Part shown: one piece after another, positions 20,641-32,900 of the stretch
How positions within the stretch are numbered: position 1 is the stretch's first letter
Layout of the letters: every line of letters begins with the position of its first letter
Assembly: GCA_916610825.1 (NCBI GenBank)
Contig: OU744452.1
Span: 7,224,021-7,288,020 of the forward strand
Origin: Haliclystus octoradiatus
Taxonomy: Eukaryota; Cnidaria; Staurozoa; Stauromedusae; Haliclystidae
Reading direction: 5' to 3'
DNA: 64,000 nt
The notes under the pieces: model-generated
Seen by the model: only the letters and a program-made list of their open reading frames with translations
Told to the model about the DNA's origin: nothing
Database searches by the model: none
Made by a program: the position numbers and the translations under genes

Positions 20641-23600
20641 TTTTGGTTTCCTGTCAATTTTACTAAAAAAGTCTTTCTTGCCATTTACATCTCTATAGAT
20701 TCAAAAGCTTTGTCGACACCAATGGATCTTCTGTTCATAGTATGTGCATAGAGTCCCGTCCACCCTCACGAAGATATCCAATAACTAAGCATATTTCAGC
20801 ATAATTACGAACTGGATGGCATAAATAACATAACAAATGCTTTCTACGCTATAATTTATCATATAATCATATAGGTATAACCAGCTCATATCATTATTTA
20901 TATAGCATGGAAATTAAGAAGAGCTCATTTCTTGATTGTACCTTTTATATCATGTAGTTTGATATTTGCGAATGTTGATAAAATGTAGTTCAAGGCGATA
21001 ATTGATCAGTAAAGAATTGTTTCAGATGTTTGAATTCAACTCCTACTTATCAAAATGATGGCTGATCTAACCGTGTTATTTGCTAATGCAGATACACAGC
21101 ATTGGATTTAGCTGCAAATGATACTGGTGTTTATCGACGATTATATCGAAAATATTATCCCAAGGCAACAGAAAGTGACATAATCATATATCAAAGAGTA
21201 TTGGAGTCTATGTTGACAATAAACAGTTGCCAACAGTTACACATTGGTTTTGATGCTCCTGTCTCCTGTTTCCGCAATTATCCATAATGACAATTCCTCT
21301 ATTCATACACCTAAGATCTGTACCACATGCCCCTGTACTTTACTTTACTAACGGCTGTTTCGTATGTGGGACATGTAAAATGTTAGTGAATGACGTAATG
21401 CGCTGAAGTACCAAAAAACCAAAATGACCAATCACAGATTAGCATGTCACCTGCCTGGCGTTTATAGGAGGTGCCAATTAAAAGAATCATTAGAGCAGAA
21501 AGTCAACATGATTAATTCGAAATTATATTCCACTGAATTTTGTTCATTTTCAGTTCTATAATGTTCAAATGCTGAGAAACAAACTTCTTCAATATAAGCA
21601 AGTTTTATATCAGCTAAAATGCGCAGTTGAAAAGAAACTGAATATAGAGGTTTCATGTTTTGTTTGCCTCTTTTGATAGCAACAAATTTGTACCATGTTA
21701 CCTCAAAATATTTTGGCTTTTCTACTGTCATATTAACTAATAAGTGATTATTGTTTATAAATTACCTTTGACAACATATTTATTTATAAATTTAGATCGT
21801 GATGGGGGTTAGGCGTCGATACTTTTGGTAGGGGGATGTGCATTTTCGAAAATCCAGTTAGCACACCAAATTTGCAGGACTTGCTAGCAATCATAGCCCA
21901 AACTTGCCAAAAGTTTATTATTTCCTCTGGCATTTTGCATTTATAATCCTATAGTTTTTTTAGGGTAATAAAGGTTCTTTTATAAAATAGTTTGAGTTAT
22001 ATTTGTCATTATCTATAACATTTTTATGGACATGAACAATTGGAAGTTGGAAGTTTAATATGAAAAACGCAACTTTGAAGCGAAATGTAAGTTGAACCTT
22101 AGGAGATTATATAGCTGTTCATAGATTTATATTAATTGTTGCTTGCTCTATAACATGGCGGAATATCAGATTCAAGAAAAAAACTTTATAAATAATTTGT
22201 AGAACCGCTAGCAGCTTATTTGTGTTTCCAGTATATTACTAGATAGAATTTCTTGTATAGTCTATATATAGAGGCAAAATAATCAAAATTTTCAACATTT
22301 ATATATTGTTGGGTTTGATGATCTTCGTTATCCGGAGATGGTGCATAATTTAGCTTATTGAGCTGTTGACTTGTAGGAGGGAACCTGATCAAAAGCATAA
22401 AGATTATATTGATTAATTTTGCAAATGTAGGAAAGTGAAACTTGTTTTGTACATTATCTTAACATGATGGTCATTGCTATGTGGTGATAAAACAATTTTT
22501 CTGACGTCTTTCTGGTTCTGGATCTGTCATTTATTTGTGTAATACGATAAATGTGATTGTAATCGATAAACGTTTTAACAGGTGTTGATTGATTGCCTTA
22601 AATAACATCTCTCATAAGTTCATCCCACATAAAATATATATACGTATTCAACAATAAGTTATATTGATAAAACTCTTATTTGTGGGACGATGCTATTCAT
22701 TTACGTCATTCCAATTATATTATATGATATTTCGGTGAGGCAAATTTAGAGATAGTCTGAAAAGAGGTTAAATTTGTACTTGAATTTCTAAGGATAGTTA
22801 TTACGACTGTAATTAAACAACATCATCAAGTAATGTCAACTAGTGACATATTGTACTATCTACCTAAAATACTATAGTGTCTATAAGTCTTTTTCTTAAT
22901 CATTATTAATCAATCTACATGTCGGATGATGATAGCTCAAAATCTACATTATGTCTAAGAAAGTATTAACGAAATTTCAAATCAGTTCAGACTTAGCTCA
23001 TACTTTATAACTAATATTCCTTCACGATAACAGTCTGTCCGATGAAATTAATCAATTTTTACAGGTGGTAATTTTGGCATATATTTTACAGTGAGCATAT
23101 TGTGCTCGCATACTTTTTTTTGCTCAGTTTTTAATCTAAATTGACTATAGTTTAGGATATTTTTTACTGATTCAAGTGAGTTTTACTTTAGACAATCTAG
23201 AATACAGCATGATGTCGGCAAATTGCAAGCTATTCATATCGTCAATATTGCTCGTAGCAGGTCAGAACCAGGAAAATCGAATGACGTAAGAAACAAAATC
23301 CAGATAAAGATCGTACCTACAAAGCCAAAATACATATTTCATAAGAAGACTCTAGCAATAAAAACTATTTCACATGAATGAAACATCTATTTGATACGCA
23401 AAAGTTGTTTTTACATATACAAAAGAAATCCATACATTACTGTCTTGAACATAATGCGCAAGTCATATTGTTTCCATACATGTCGTTGCGAATTGTTTTT
23501 GCGAAAGAAACTAATTACATTGAATTATCCATATTCAAATTTATCTCAGAAGTTATTATCTTTTAAAAAACCATTAAGTATATTTCACTGCAGCAATTGT

Positions 23601-23700
23601 AAAAATAAATAGCTTTAAATCTTCCTGCAAAATATGCCAAGTTGCCAACGTTTTGACAAGATTGGAATAATACAACGCAAACTAAGGTAGACTTATAATT
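20641..23700. other. no supported gene; one exon-like ORF
   Basis: Mostly AT-rich. At 21091-21287 (plus) an acceptor-like GCTAATGCAG is followed by an open frame containing DTGVYRRLYRKYYPKATESD that ends at TAA. It could be a terminal exon or a relic, but it has no partner exon or domain I recognise (confidence about 0.2). Nothing else in this stretch can be supported. Confidence 0.3.
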
Positions 23701-23703
23701 CAA

Positions 23704-23784
23704 TGACGTCATTTGACGTCACAATCTGCTTGTTCTTATGTACGCATGACAAGCGGGATTGTCTGATGCTAACTGATATAAAAG
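23704..23784 (+). promoter_or_regulatory. core promoter: tandem CRE palindromes plus TATA box
   Basis: Two perfect CRE sites TGACGTCA lie at 23704-23711 and 23714-23721, ten bases apart centre to centre. They are followed by TATAAAAG at 23777-23784, which would place transcription start near 23805-23815. The downstream order fits: about 130 nt of leader, then AAAATG at 23941 and a donor at 23960. CREB/ATF-family factors bind this palindrome; use of the sites here is inference. Confidence 0.6.
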
Positions 23785-23940
23785 ACCAGTCGTGCGTTTA
23801 TTTACAATACAACCTGTGAATAACAATTTGATATACACGAACACTCTACACTTCCTCTATATACCAAAAAAAAGATTTTCAGGTGCTCAAATTGTCAAAG
23901 GTTGTTGGTTACACATAGAATATATTCGGGAAAGGGCAAA

Positions 23941-23959
23941 ATGTTGAATTTATCACAAG
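23941..23959 (+). CDS. exon 1 (coding part)
   Basis: Encodes MLNLSQ plus one base. ATG sits in a fair context (GCAAAATG) and the donor is CAAG|GTACGT. It lies about 157 bp below the TATA box. Confidence 0.55.
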
Positions 23960-26900
23960 GTACGTTACTTTGAAAAATTATCCAGTAATAATGCCTATTG
24001 TTATTTTATGTACAATGATGTTGCTATAGCATGTAGATGTGATGATTTTGTACATTTAATAGGATTAAAATTGAACACCAGAGAAATTTCTGATGATAAT
24101 TAAATTGACTTAAATTTTACGATGAGCTTCTTATATAGGTTCCAGAAATATAAATAAATCATAATTTTTATAGCTTTTTAAAAGGCATAAAGTTAACCGG
24201 TTGCCTCTGCGCTGTGTCTTTGAGTATGGTTCGTGTGATACTTTTGTCAACTTTGAGCACGCAAGGTACGATGGTAAATTTTATGTGCAGCCTTTAAAAT
24301 GTCTAATTTTATCGGATGCTAATGTCAAGATACCGTACGAAGTATGAAATACTGCAACACAATTCAAAAAACAATAAACAGTCCAAAACATTATGTCTTT
24401 CAACTAGCTATGCTATAATTTTTTCATAGAGCAGTCAGCTACTTTAGATATTGCACAGCTATACATGGAAGCTGCAGGTGTATTTTGAAATGCAATGACA
24501 TTTTCTAATAATATTAAATATGTTCAGCATTCAACTCGATCTGTATGTATACACTGATACGGTAATTCGTAGAAAGTATGCATACAATCATTGACATAAT
24601 TATTACTATAGCACTGAATGTATTCATAATTTTCCCACTTATCTCGTTAACAATATCTTTGTACTACATGAAAACTATAATTACAATTAGCGATTTGATA
24701 TTGATTAATTGCATACAGGTACACGAATAAATTGAATTCCAGAAAACTTTACCATATTTCATTGCGGTTTTATAGTTCTTTGAAATCCGTAATCAGCTGG
24801 AGCACAAGTTGAAGAGTGCAATTTAGAACATAAAGGGGACAATAAATTTGCAACTTGTTTCTTCAAATTACTTATTCTGCCGTAAACAGGAAGGTATAAG
24901 CATTAAATAATCATCAGGATTAGAGTAACTATACCATCAAGGAATTCCAATTGCGGCAACTCATCATTTACACATAATCTTCTTCTTGGTATCCCACTTC
25001 AATCCCCTTTGCAGAATGAAATCCCGTGGCTAATCAATCGTCTTGTTTTCTAGGGAATACAATTAGTTATTCAAAGCTAACCACAGCACAATCTAGAAAT
25101 CACTGAGCACGCGTCATTTAGCCAATGTTCCCTGACACGTGATATCTTATCAGTAAACGATTGTCGCCTCACCGGCAGTTTACGCTCGATATACTGCGTA
25201 AACGTTAAGTAAGCTTATTTCAATCTTATAAAACAACCAACTTAAAACCATAACATAAAACAATCCACCACAGCATCCAAGAACGTTAGCCCAAAAATGA
25301 TTATACTGCCCCATAAACCCAGGGCGGATTAGCTCAAATGGCAGAGAATTCGAACTTCAAATCGGATCATATCTGCTTGAGTGTGGTTCGAATCCCCCGA
25401 AGGTCAGCTCATCCTTGACTTTATCTGAAACATAAAATGAGTACCATCTGAGGATGGTGGGTGGAATGGTCCAAAGGGAATTGCATTTCGAGTAGCTGCG
25501 GTGCATCGTTGCGCATTGACAATCGAGACCTATCTGCCAAAAACTCTGTTGAAATAGATCTGCAGTGTCGCGGCTGAGATCAAGAAAGAGCGTTTAAAAT
25601 CATTGTTCTCAGCGAATAAAAACCACTCATCTGGAAATAGAGGAGAGATCCGGGTGCCTTCGGTAGGGCGACACCGTCTACATTACTTTACTTTTATAAA
25701 CTCACCAATAACGTATTGTTGTGCCATTGCTGACTCAGGTCAAATATGATACTGATATGTATTATAATCTTCAGCTCGAAAAGCATACATTTTGTTTCAT
25801 AATACCGCATGATTAATTTACTCTATGGCTTACAGTCTCACGAATATTGTACTGTATTGTCTATATATTGCCTCCTTGTAAAGTTTATCCGCTTAAGAAA
25901 TATGATGCAATAATAGAAATTATTGTCCTTTGTGTTCTTGATTATTGATTTGAATATTGCTTGTCATAATTCAAAATAAAAGAGGAAATTACGGTGTCCG
26001 CAGCTAAAACGTCCCCTTATCGCAGCAGTCTAAGCTATCCAGTTAGGTCTCCGTAACTTAATAGCCATTTTACAGCATCTAATTGCTCTTATCTATTCGG
26101 TTCTTTTTCTGCATCTAAAAATTGTGTTTATCAAATCAAATTCTTCGTCGCTATTTTGTTCATTTACCGCATCTAAAATATGCCATTTTCCGGACCTACT
26201 TGGATGATTAGCGCGGCTAAAAATAATGTCATAATGGCTACTTCACATATTTCAACTAATGCAGAAATGGCAGTTCAGTGTACATTATGGTTTCAACTGT
26301 TCTTTAATAGTGGTGCATTTTTGCTCGCATTTTGCCTTCAACTATATATGCTCATACAGCGATCGCAGCTCGCTCGCGTACACCAATTAACCAGGACCAG
26401 CATTTGGAGCCCAATGTCCATACGGATGTAAGGCAGCTATACGACTCGTTACATTTTATTAGTTTTCAAGGACTGAATTGTGAAGGGATCGTTGAATAGT
26501 CATAATACATGACAGAAGCAAAACTGATCTATCATGTTATAAAAATATACGATTTAAATACACAAAAATCTGATAGAATGTTCTGTTCATTTGTATGAAT
26601 GCTGAGGTATATGTCCCAAAGAACTCAACATGGAAATGAGTAATACTAACTAAGTTAAAAAAGTCAGTTTGATCAAGAATTTATAAACCCTGTAACTTTA
26701 ATTCATTCAACCCCGTTAGCCGCCCTGTTTATCTTTGTATGATAAACAGGGGTATGTATGATAACCTTCACGTTTCAAACGGGGTTTCAAATCAAATTGG
26801 AAATTTCAGTGTTACAATCTATCAATTCAAAATAACTTGATTGTGACGACGATGAAATGATACATCACAGTATCCCATATTATATTCTTATCTGGCTAGT

Positions 26901-29900
26901 CATAATCTCACAGTGAAGAGACTGAGAACTGCCTAGTCAGTTAAATACACATTTGATAGGAAAGGATGTTACAGTTATTACACATGGTCGACACGCTTAT
27001 TAAGACTGGCGCTTTGACATATTTCGTTGAAATGAATCACCGCCACGAAAACAGAACAGTTTCCGCTATGACCCAGACGTAGCCAGAACAGCTGCATGGC
27101 CAAACAACAGCTAGTATCGTTCAAATTACATATGTAACAGTTTCCATGGTAACACATCAAACATTTTACTTTGTGTAAAAACACAACTAACTATAAGAAT
27201 TGATCTTTTTGTTTGCGCTGCGAAATGTTGCCAGATTGAACGAAACCTAGAATGAAATTATAGTACTGTACTGAGCTTGAAAGGATCATATACGTAATTT
27301 TATCACCTATTTTACAGCGATATATTGTATTCCAATGCAGAGATTGGTCGAATAAAATTCGGACACCGCCGTTCCGAATGTCGGTATATACCTAACCATG
27401 CACATAAAGTAGAGAGCCAGGTTAACATTTATAAAAGTTTATGTCACATAAACATGATTGCATAATAATAAATTAAAATATATATTATAGAGAATGTAAA
27501 TTTATCTTTATCATATGCCTCATCTTTGTCTTGTATTATAAAAGCATATATCATATCACGTATATAGATTGATAACTAAAACTTTTCAATTTAATCAAGC
27601 TCGAGTACAGAATTAAACCGGGTTTATCCAATGTACTAATATCGCCGACACACTTAGCCCTCGGTCCTGCAGATTATAACTTCTGAGCTTACCAGATGTG
27701 GCCTATGTCATCTTGAGTCTTTGAAGAAAGAGATGGGCACAAAATTTTTGATCACTGTGAAAAATGATACCCCGAATATCTTTGATTTAGACAAATTTGA
27801 AAGAGGATACATGCTCCAAACTTTCGAGGATTCGTGAAAAGATACCTCTTATATTAATCTTAAGGATAACGAACATAAAAGTGTTCAATCCCGTGTCCAA
27901 TCTTTGATTTCAATTTCAGTGACACCTCAGCATTTCCTGGAGCCAATCAAAGGGACATATCCCCGTATAGCGATCGCATATGATCTACCCCAGTCCCTTG
28001 ATCCACCTAGTAGACTAGTAGTTATAATTTTTTTTATTTTCAACAAATACTAACATTTTTATCAGGTATCCGACTTCTGACTATGCATTATATAGTTGCA
28101 TATTGTTGTACTTGTAGTAATTGTCGTAACGGATGATTCGGCGATCATCACTTACTCTTCAGATAGCCATGATGTATATGTTGGAGCTCTGCGTTGACAG
28201 GGGGCACGGGCAAGGTCGTTAATCCTGGAGGGGTGGGGAAGTGCAACACCCCACTCCCCAAGTAACATCTTCTGACAAATATTTCTGGCAATTTCGGTAC
28301 TAAAATTTCCAAAATTTTTGATGTATTAAAGCACGAAGATTTTGAAATATGATAAATGCCTTTTCTTTTGATCGTGCAAAACTGACAACCCAGGATCAGA
28401 GGCATGTAGGTTACTGCATGTAGCTATGCGACAGGTAGTTAAATGCGGAATACGGATAATCCGTAAATTATAGCCGTATTATATAAGAATGCGTCCGCTT
28501 TAGAATGAGCAATTTACTAATAGATTCTGATTCTCTAATGCTGAAGCCACAGCTAAGTTGCAGATTAACCGCCTACCATACAGTAATATTAATACGTGGA
28601 TGATTTGACTGAGTCATATGACAGGTGTAAAAATTGTGAATTTAAACTTTTCAAATCTGATTTCAATGCATCAGTGTCTTTTGTTTTAAAAATTTATTTA
28701 TCTATTTAACGTTAGACAATTAATATGTAGTAAGATGATCTCATAATTATCAGAAACAAAGGCATGGTAAAGAAAGTTTAATTACCGCGTTTTTATATTC
28801 TCTCTCTCGGCTTACTATGGAATCTCCCCTATTCATCTATCGTCACTGAAGCTGAACCGAACGCAATATAAACAATAGACAATGACGTCAATTTTCGCAT
28901 GTTCGTCTTATAATATAATTTAAGTGTATTTTGAAACATTTACAAATAAAATATATCAGCGTCAGTCATTATTTTCAAGGATTGTTCTTGCGAAAGATGT
29001 GTTTAAAATCATTTAATTGTTGAAGACTTCCCATACTGGCTGGCAAAATATATTTATTAGCAGGATTATATCTGGGAGAAGTCATTTATATGTAAAACGA
29101 GATTAGGTGAATATACAGTGTTTATTTGATCAATCAATGGAAATCCCCTTACTTTGTGAACGCAGATTAAGGGCGTGTGAATACTGAATACTGAATCATA
29201 TAGGCATGGCCTTTCCAGCTATTATATATTTATAAGTCATTCTCTGCCTTCAGGGTTTGAATGGCAGACGTAATCAGATTACTGGCAATATCTTTGTAAC
29301 CGAATATTATGGTAGTCTGCTCAATCAAGAAATCGGACGGATTTATTGGTGGAATAGAATTTTTTTTTTTAATTCAAATTTTTAATCTTGAATGCTAAAA
29401 TTCCTCACATGGCCTAACCTACTGACGCAATAGCGAAACTATAAATTTTCCGTGTTTTCCAAACGGCGGAAATCGTCGTCTATCTATTGTTTTCAATGAA
29501 TTCTATGAACTTCAATTTACTGGCAACCGTTCCTACGTTACACAGCAGATCACAGGAAAAATTGGCACTTTGAAGGCCTTTAAAGTTGTTGGATTATGAT
29601 AATATTAAACAGTTTCCATCTGTACGACTAAATAAAAGCGGAGATAGCTCTTTTACGTCTGACTGACAACTCCTGGCTTGGTTTATATTTATATATGTGT
29701 TATTTTATCTAACTTTCTGCAGAAATGATTCGCGCAAAACCAAATTCCATTCGATGGGACGAAATTAATCATATCAAATACAAATTTCAAGCCTTCAATC
29801 TTCCACGAGATCGTAAGTATTGTGCAATAATATGTATTTTTGGTTAATGGAAATATTGTAGTTAGCTTGTGGTTCGTGGTTTGGTTAAAATAAAAACATC

Positions 29901-32900
29901 TGCCAAGTTGGAATGGAATGTTTCGCGCGCGGCAAAGGTCACTAAAAAAATCGCAACCGTCGGTTTGATATCTCTTGTCATATGTGATTTTATCTCAAAA
30001 TTGAGATCTTGAGGTAGCAGTCTTATAAAAGCTCTACAAATTCAACATATCTTGTCCAGGTTTATTATTTTTTGGGTACTTTTATACTGAAAATATGCTG
30101 TGGATTTCTTGAATGTAGTATGTAACAAATATATTCTTCGCCGCAGAGGCGCAGACCCATTACTATTTTCACTTGCCAAACAATCTTATTTTCATCCTAA
30201 ATTATATCGTGTAAACTCTTCTTCAATCCTTCACATTTTGATTTCTATAGAGTCAAATCAAATATTTTATTGTTCTTTATTTAGAAAACATGATAAGATA
30301 TATCTTTTTGTCGCGACTTTCAAGTCATCATAGCTTGCATAAAATATTATATTCAATTACATGAACCAATATTTGACTTATGATTTTAATAAGTGAAATA
30401 AATCGCTGTTGTCTCTGAAAATTGTAGGACACATTCAGAAATCTACCTTTCACGTTGCAGTTTGAGTCCGACCCTATAGTCTATCATCCAACGTTAAATG
30501 TTGCAGTTTTTATGCCATAAACGTGGAATTATGTAGGCCTAAACCTTCTCAATTGTTTCTTTTTCGTTACGGCGCGTTTGTTTTAGCTAAACTGTTGTTT
30601 TTAGAATGCTTCTTTTGAATCATTTTCCGCTGCAATTCAATGTCACAAACTTTTAAGCTTTCGAAACATCTGCTTATGTTTTTCCGTTAATTTCCTACAA
30701 GTTCTTATTCACAGACCATGTTGTTGTTAAAACTTAAAAATCAATAGCGGTTTATTTTGGTTGGACGCGTTCTATTTTTCACTATTGCGCTATTTAGAAA
30801 TTCAAATTCAAGTTTTGAATCTAAAATGTAAAACGTGATGTCTTTCCACGCAAATTCCCTTTGAAATTAGCGACGCTTATACATTATTAAACAACAACGG
30901 TTATTTCCACTGTCAAATTTTTGAACTAGAAATTATATGACCTAAAATTAAATTTCTGTTTGTTGTGGTTGCACACGTATTTTACTAACATGTATTATTT
31001 GTGTTACCATGACAACACTAGAAGTACAATTTGTAGTCTCACAAGACTCAAACGTGTTAAATTTCCTTATAATTAAGGTTTGGGACCCACATTCATACGC
31101 AAGATAACTTGATTTCATTGTTGGTTGTGGTTTTAGTGATTGTATGCTGTTCATTTTTTATTCTTAGTACTGGAAAATTTAGTGCTTTCATCTCCACCTC
31201 TTGCAAGGTGAGTCTATATATTTCATATATTTTATATTTTCATTGTTGTAATTATTCATAATTACCTACTGTTATTATATTGTACTGCAATTTCTATGAT
31301 TGCACAATCTGATTGACTGTTGATAACTGATTTCCTATACTTTCTGGTTGAATATATTTTACATTCCCATTCAAGTAATAGGCAGGTCCACTAAAATTTA
31401 AGTATGTACTTTATACATATCCATACGAAGATCAAAGGATAAGTTTAATATCCCCGATTTTTTTTTTCAAAAATATCGACAAACCATAGAAATATCTGAC
31501 TTCAAATGACATTGCGTAACCATGGTTACGAAATGGCAAGTTTTGGTGGATGAAGGAATGTGACGTCATAATCCGGACAAAGTGAGAAATCTACTATTAT
31601 CATGACTTGATATCCAAAACCGTTCATCCTTCAATTCGTTATTTTTTATCCAAATTTTTTGTGAATAGTATAGTAATCAGAACCGCTGATTTTTAAACAA
31701 GACTAAGGGTAAAGTTTTGTTTCTTTTTACGGTTTGTCCTTTTTGTAGCGAAACAAAACAAATCTTTTCCATATCTTTCTCTCGCGGTTCCCGACCGCAA
31801 ATGAACAAAAGTTCTGCAGCCAGGCCGATCTGCACGTGCACACTGTTTTTGTCAAAGACCTTCAAACTGTTCGTTCACATCAAAACGAAAAGGTTCACTC
31901 GTCTTTACCAAATCTTTACAATATCAAGTCTCACCGAAAATTAGGCAGCATTCACTTGGAAATATATATATACATTTGATATTTAGAGGAGAAACCTCAC
32001 TCATATATAAACGGCTTAGATCATCACTCGAGCATCAAAGTAGTGTTATTTTTATTTATCAAATCTTCGTTCTTATATTTCGTCTGTCAAGCATCATCAA
32101 CTGTTGCTTGTGTTATTATCACCAGATATAAAACGGTGAAATCACATTCAGTGTGCATTTATTTGAATTAACAAACACTTTAAATGGACCAATTAAGGCT
32201 TTACCAATTCTAGATTTGGATTTATTCTAGTAAATCAGAACTCAAATTCATTAAAGTTGTCGTTTAAATGAAATATTTTACACATCGATCACGCATGCTA
32301 CGACAGTTTACGTCGAGGCGTATAATTTTCTAAAAACCGAAAAGCAATTTATCATTCATTTTGCATTGATTAACAAATATTTACTTAGACCAATGATTAA
32401 TCATGCAGTTTGTGTGAAGGCAATGGACGATATTGATGTAGTAGCTATATTTAGCTATATATTTTATCCCATTGATCAGTGAATGTAGTTTTTGTAGAAT
32501 CATGCGGTGCGTGTGAAATACCGACTCGCCGACCACACAGACCAGATTGATTTAATCTAGAGTGTCCGGGCTGACATGACGAATAAATCACGGCGTTGTA
32601 CAGAATATTTTGTAAGAACTTTCTGCTGACTGAAGATTTATAAATTTTCTTCAATAGGTATTTGTTCTCCGTCGAATTAATTCTTCCATTTTGTTCAGCT
32701 CAACAATTCAACTGGGAGAGCATCGACACAATTGTGGCACGCACATCAATCCACGTTGTTTTTGTTTCGTAGTAATACATATTTACGAGATGTGGATTGT
32801 TATTATTCCTGTTATTGTTATGTGGAACCTTGACTGTGAATTTCATGTAAATTTAAACAATTATTCAAGTTTTAAAACATGTGCTTTACTTAATTTTCTG

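Noticed and set aside
25322-25400. a functional tRNA gene
   Set aside because: A- and B-boxes are present, but the acceptor stem does not close after the B-box and a 270-bp SINE body follows, shared with a second copy.
26180-26431. 83-codon plus ORF with hydrophobic stretch
   Set aside because: No acceptor or donor fits the phase of the surrounding gene, and there is no recognisable domain.
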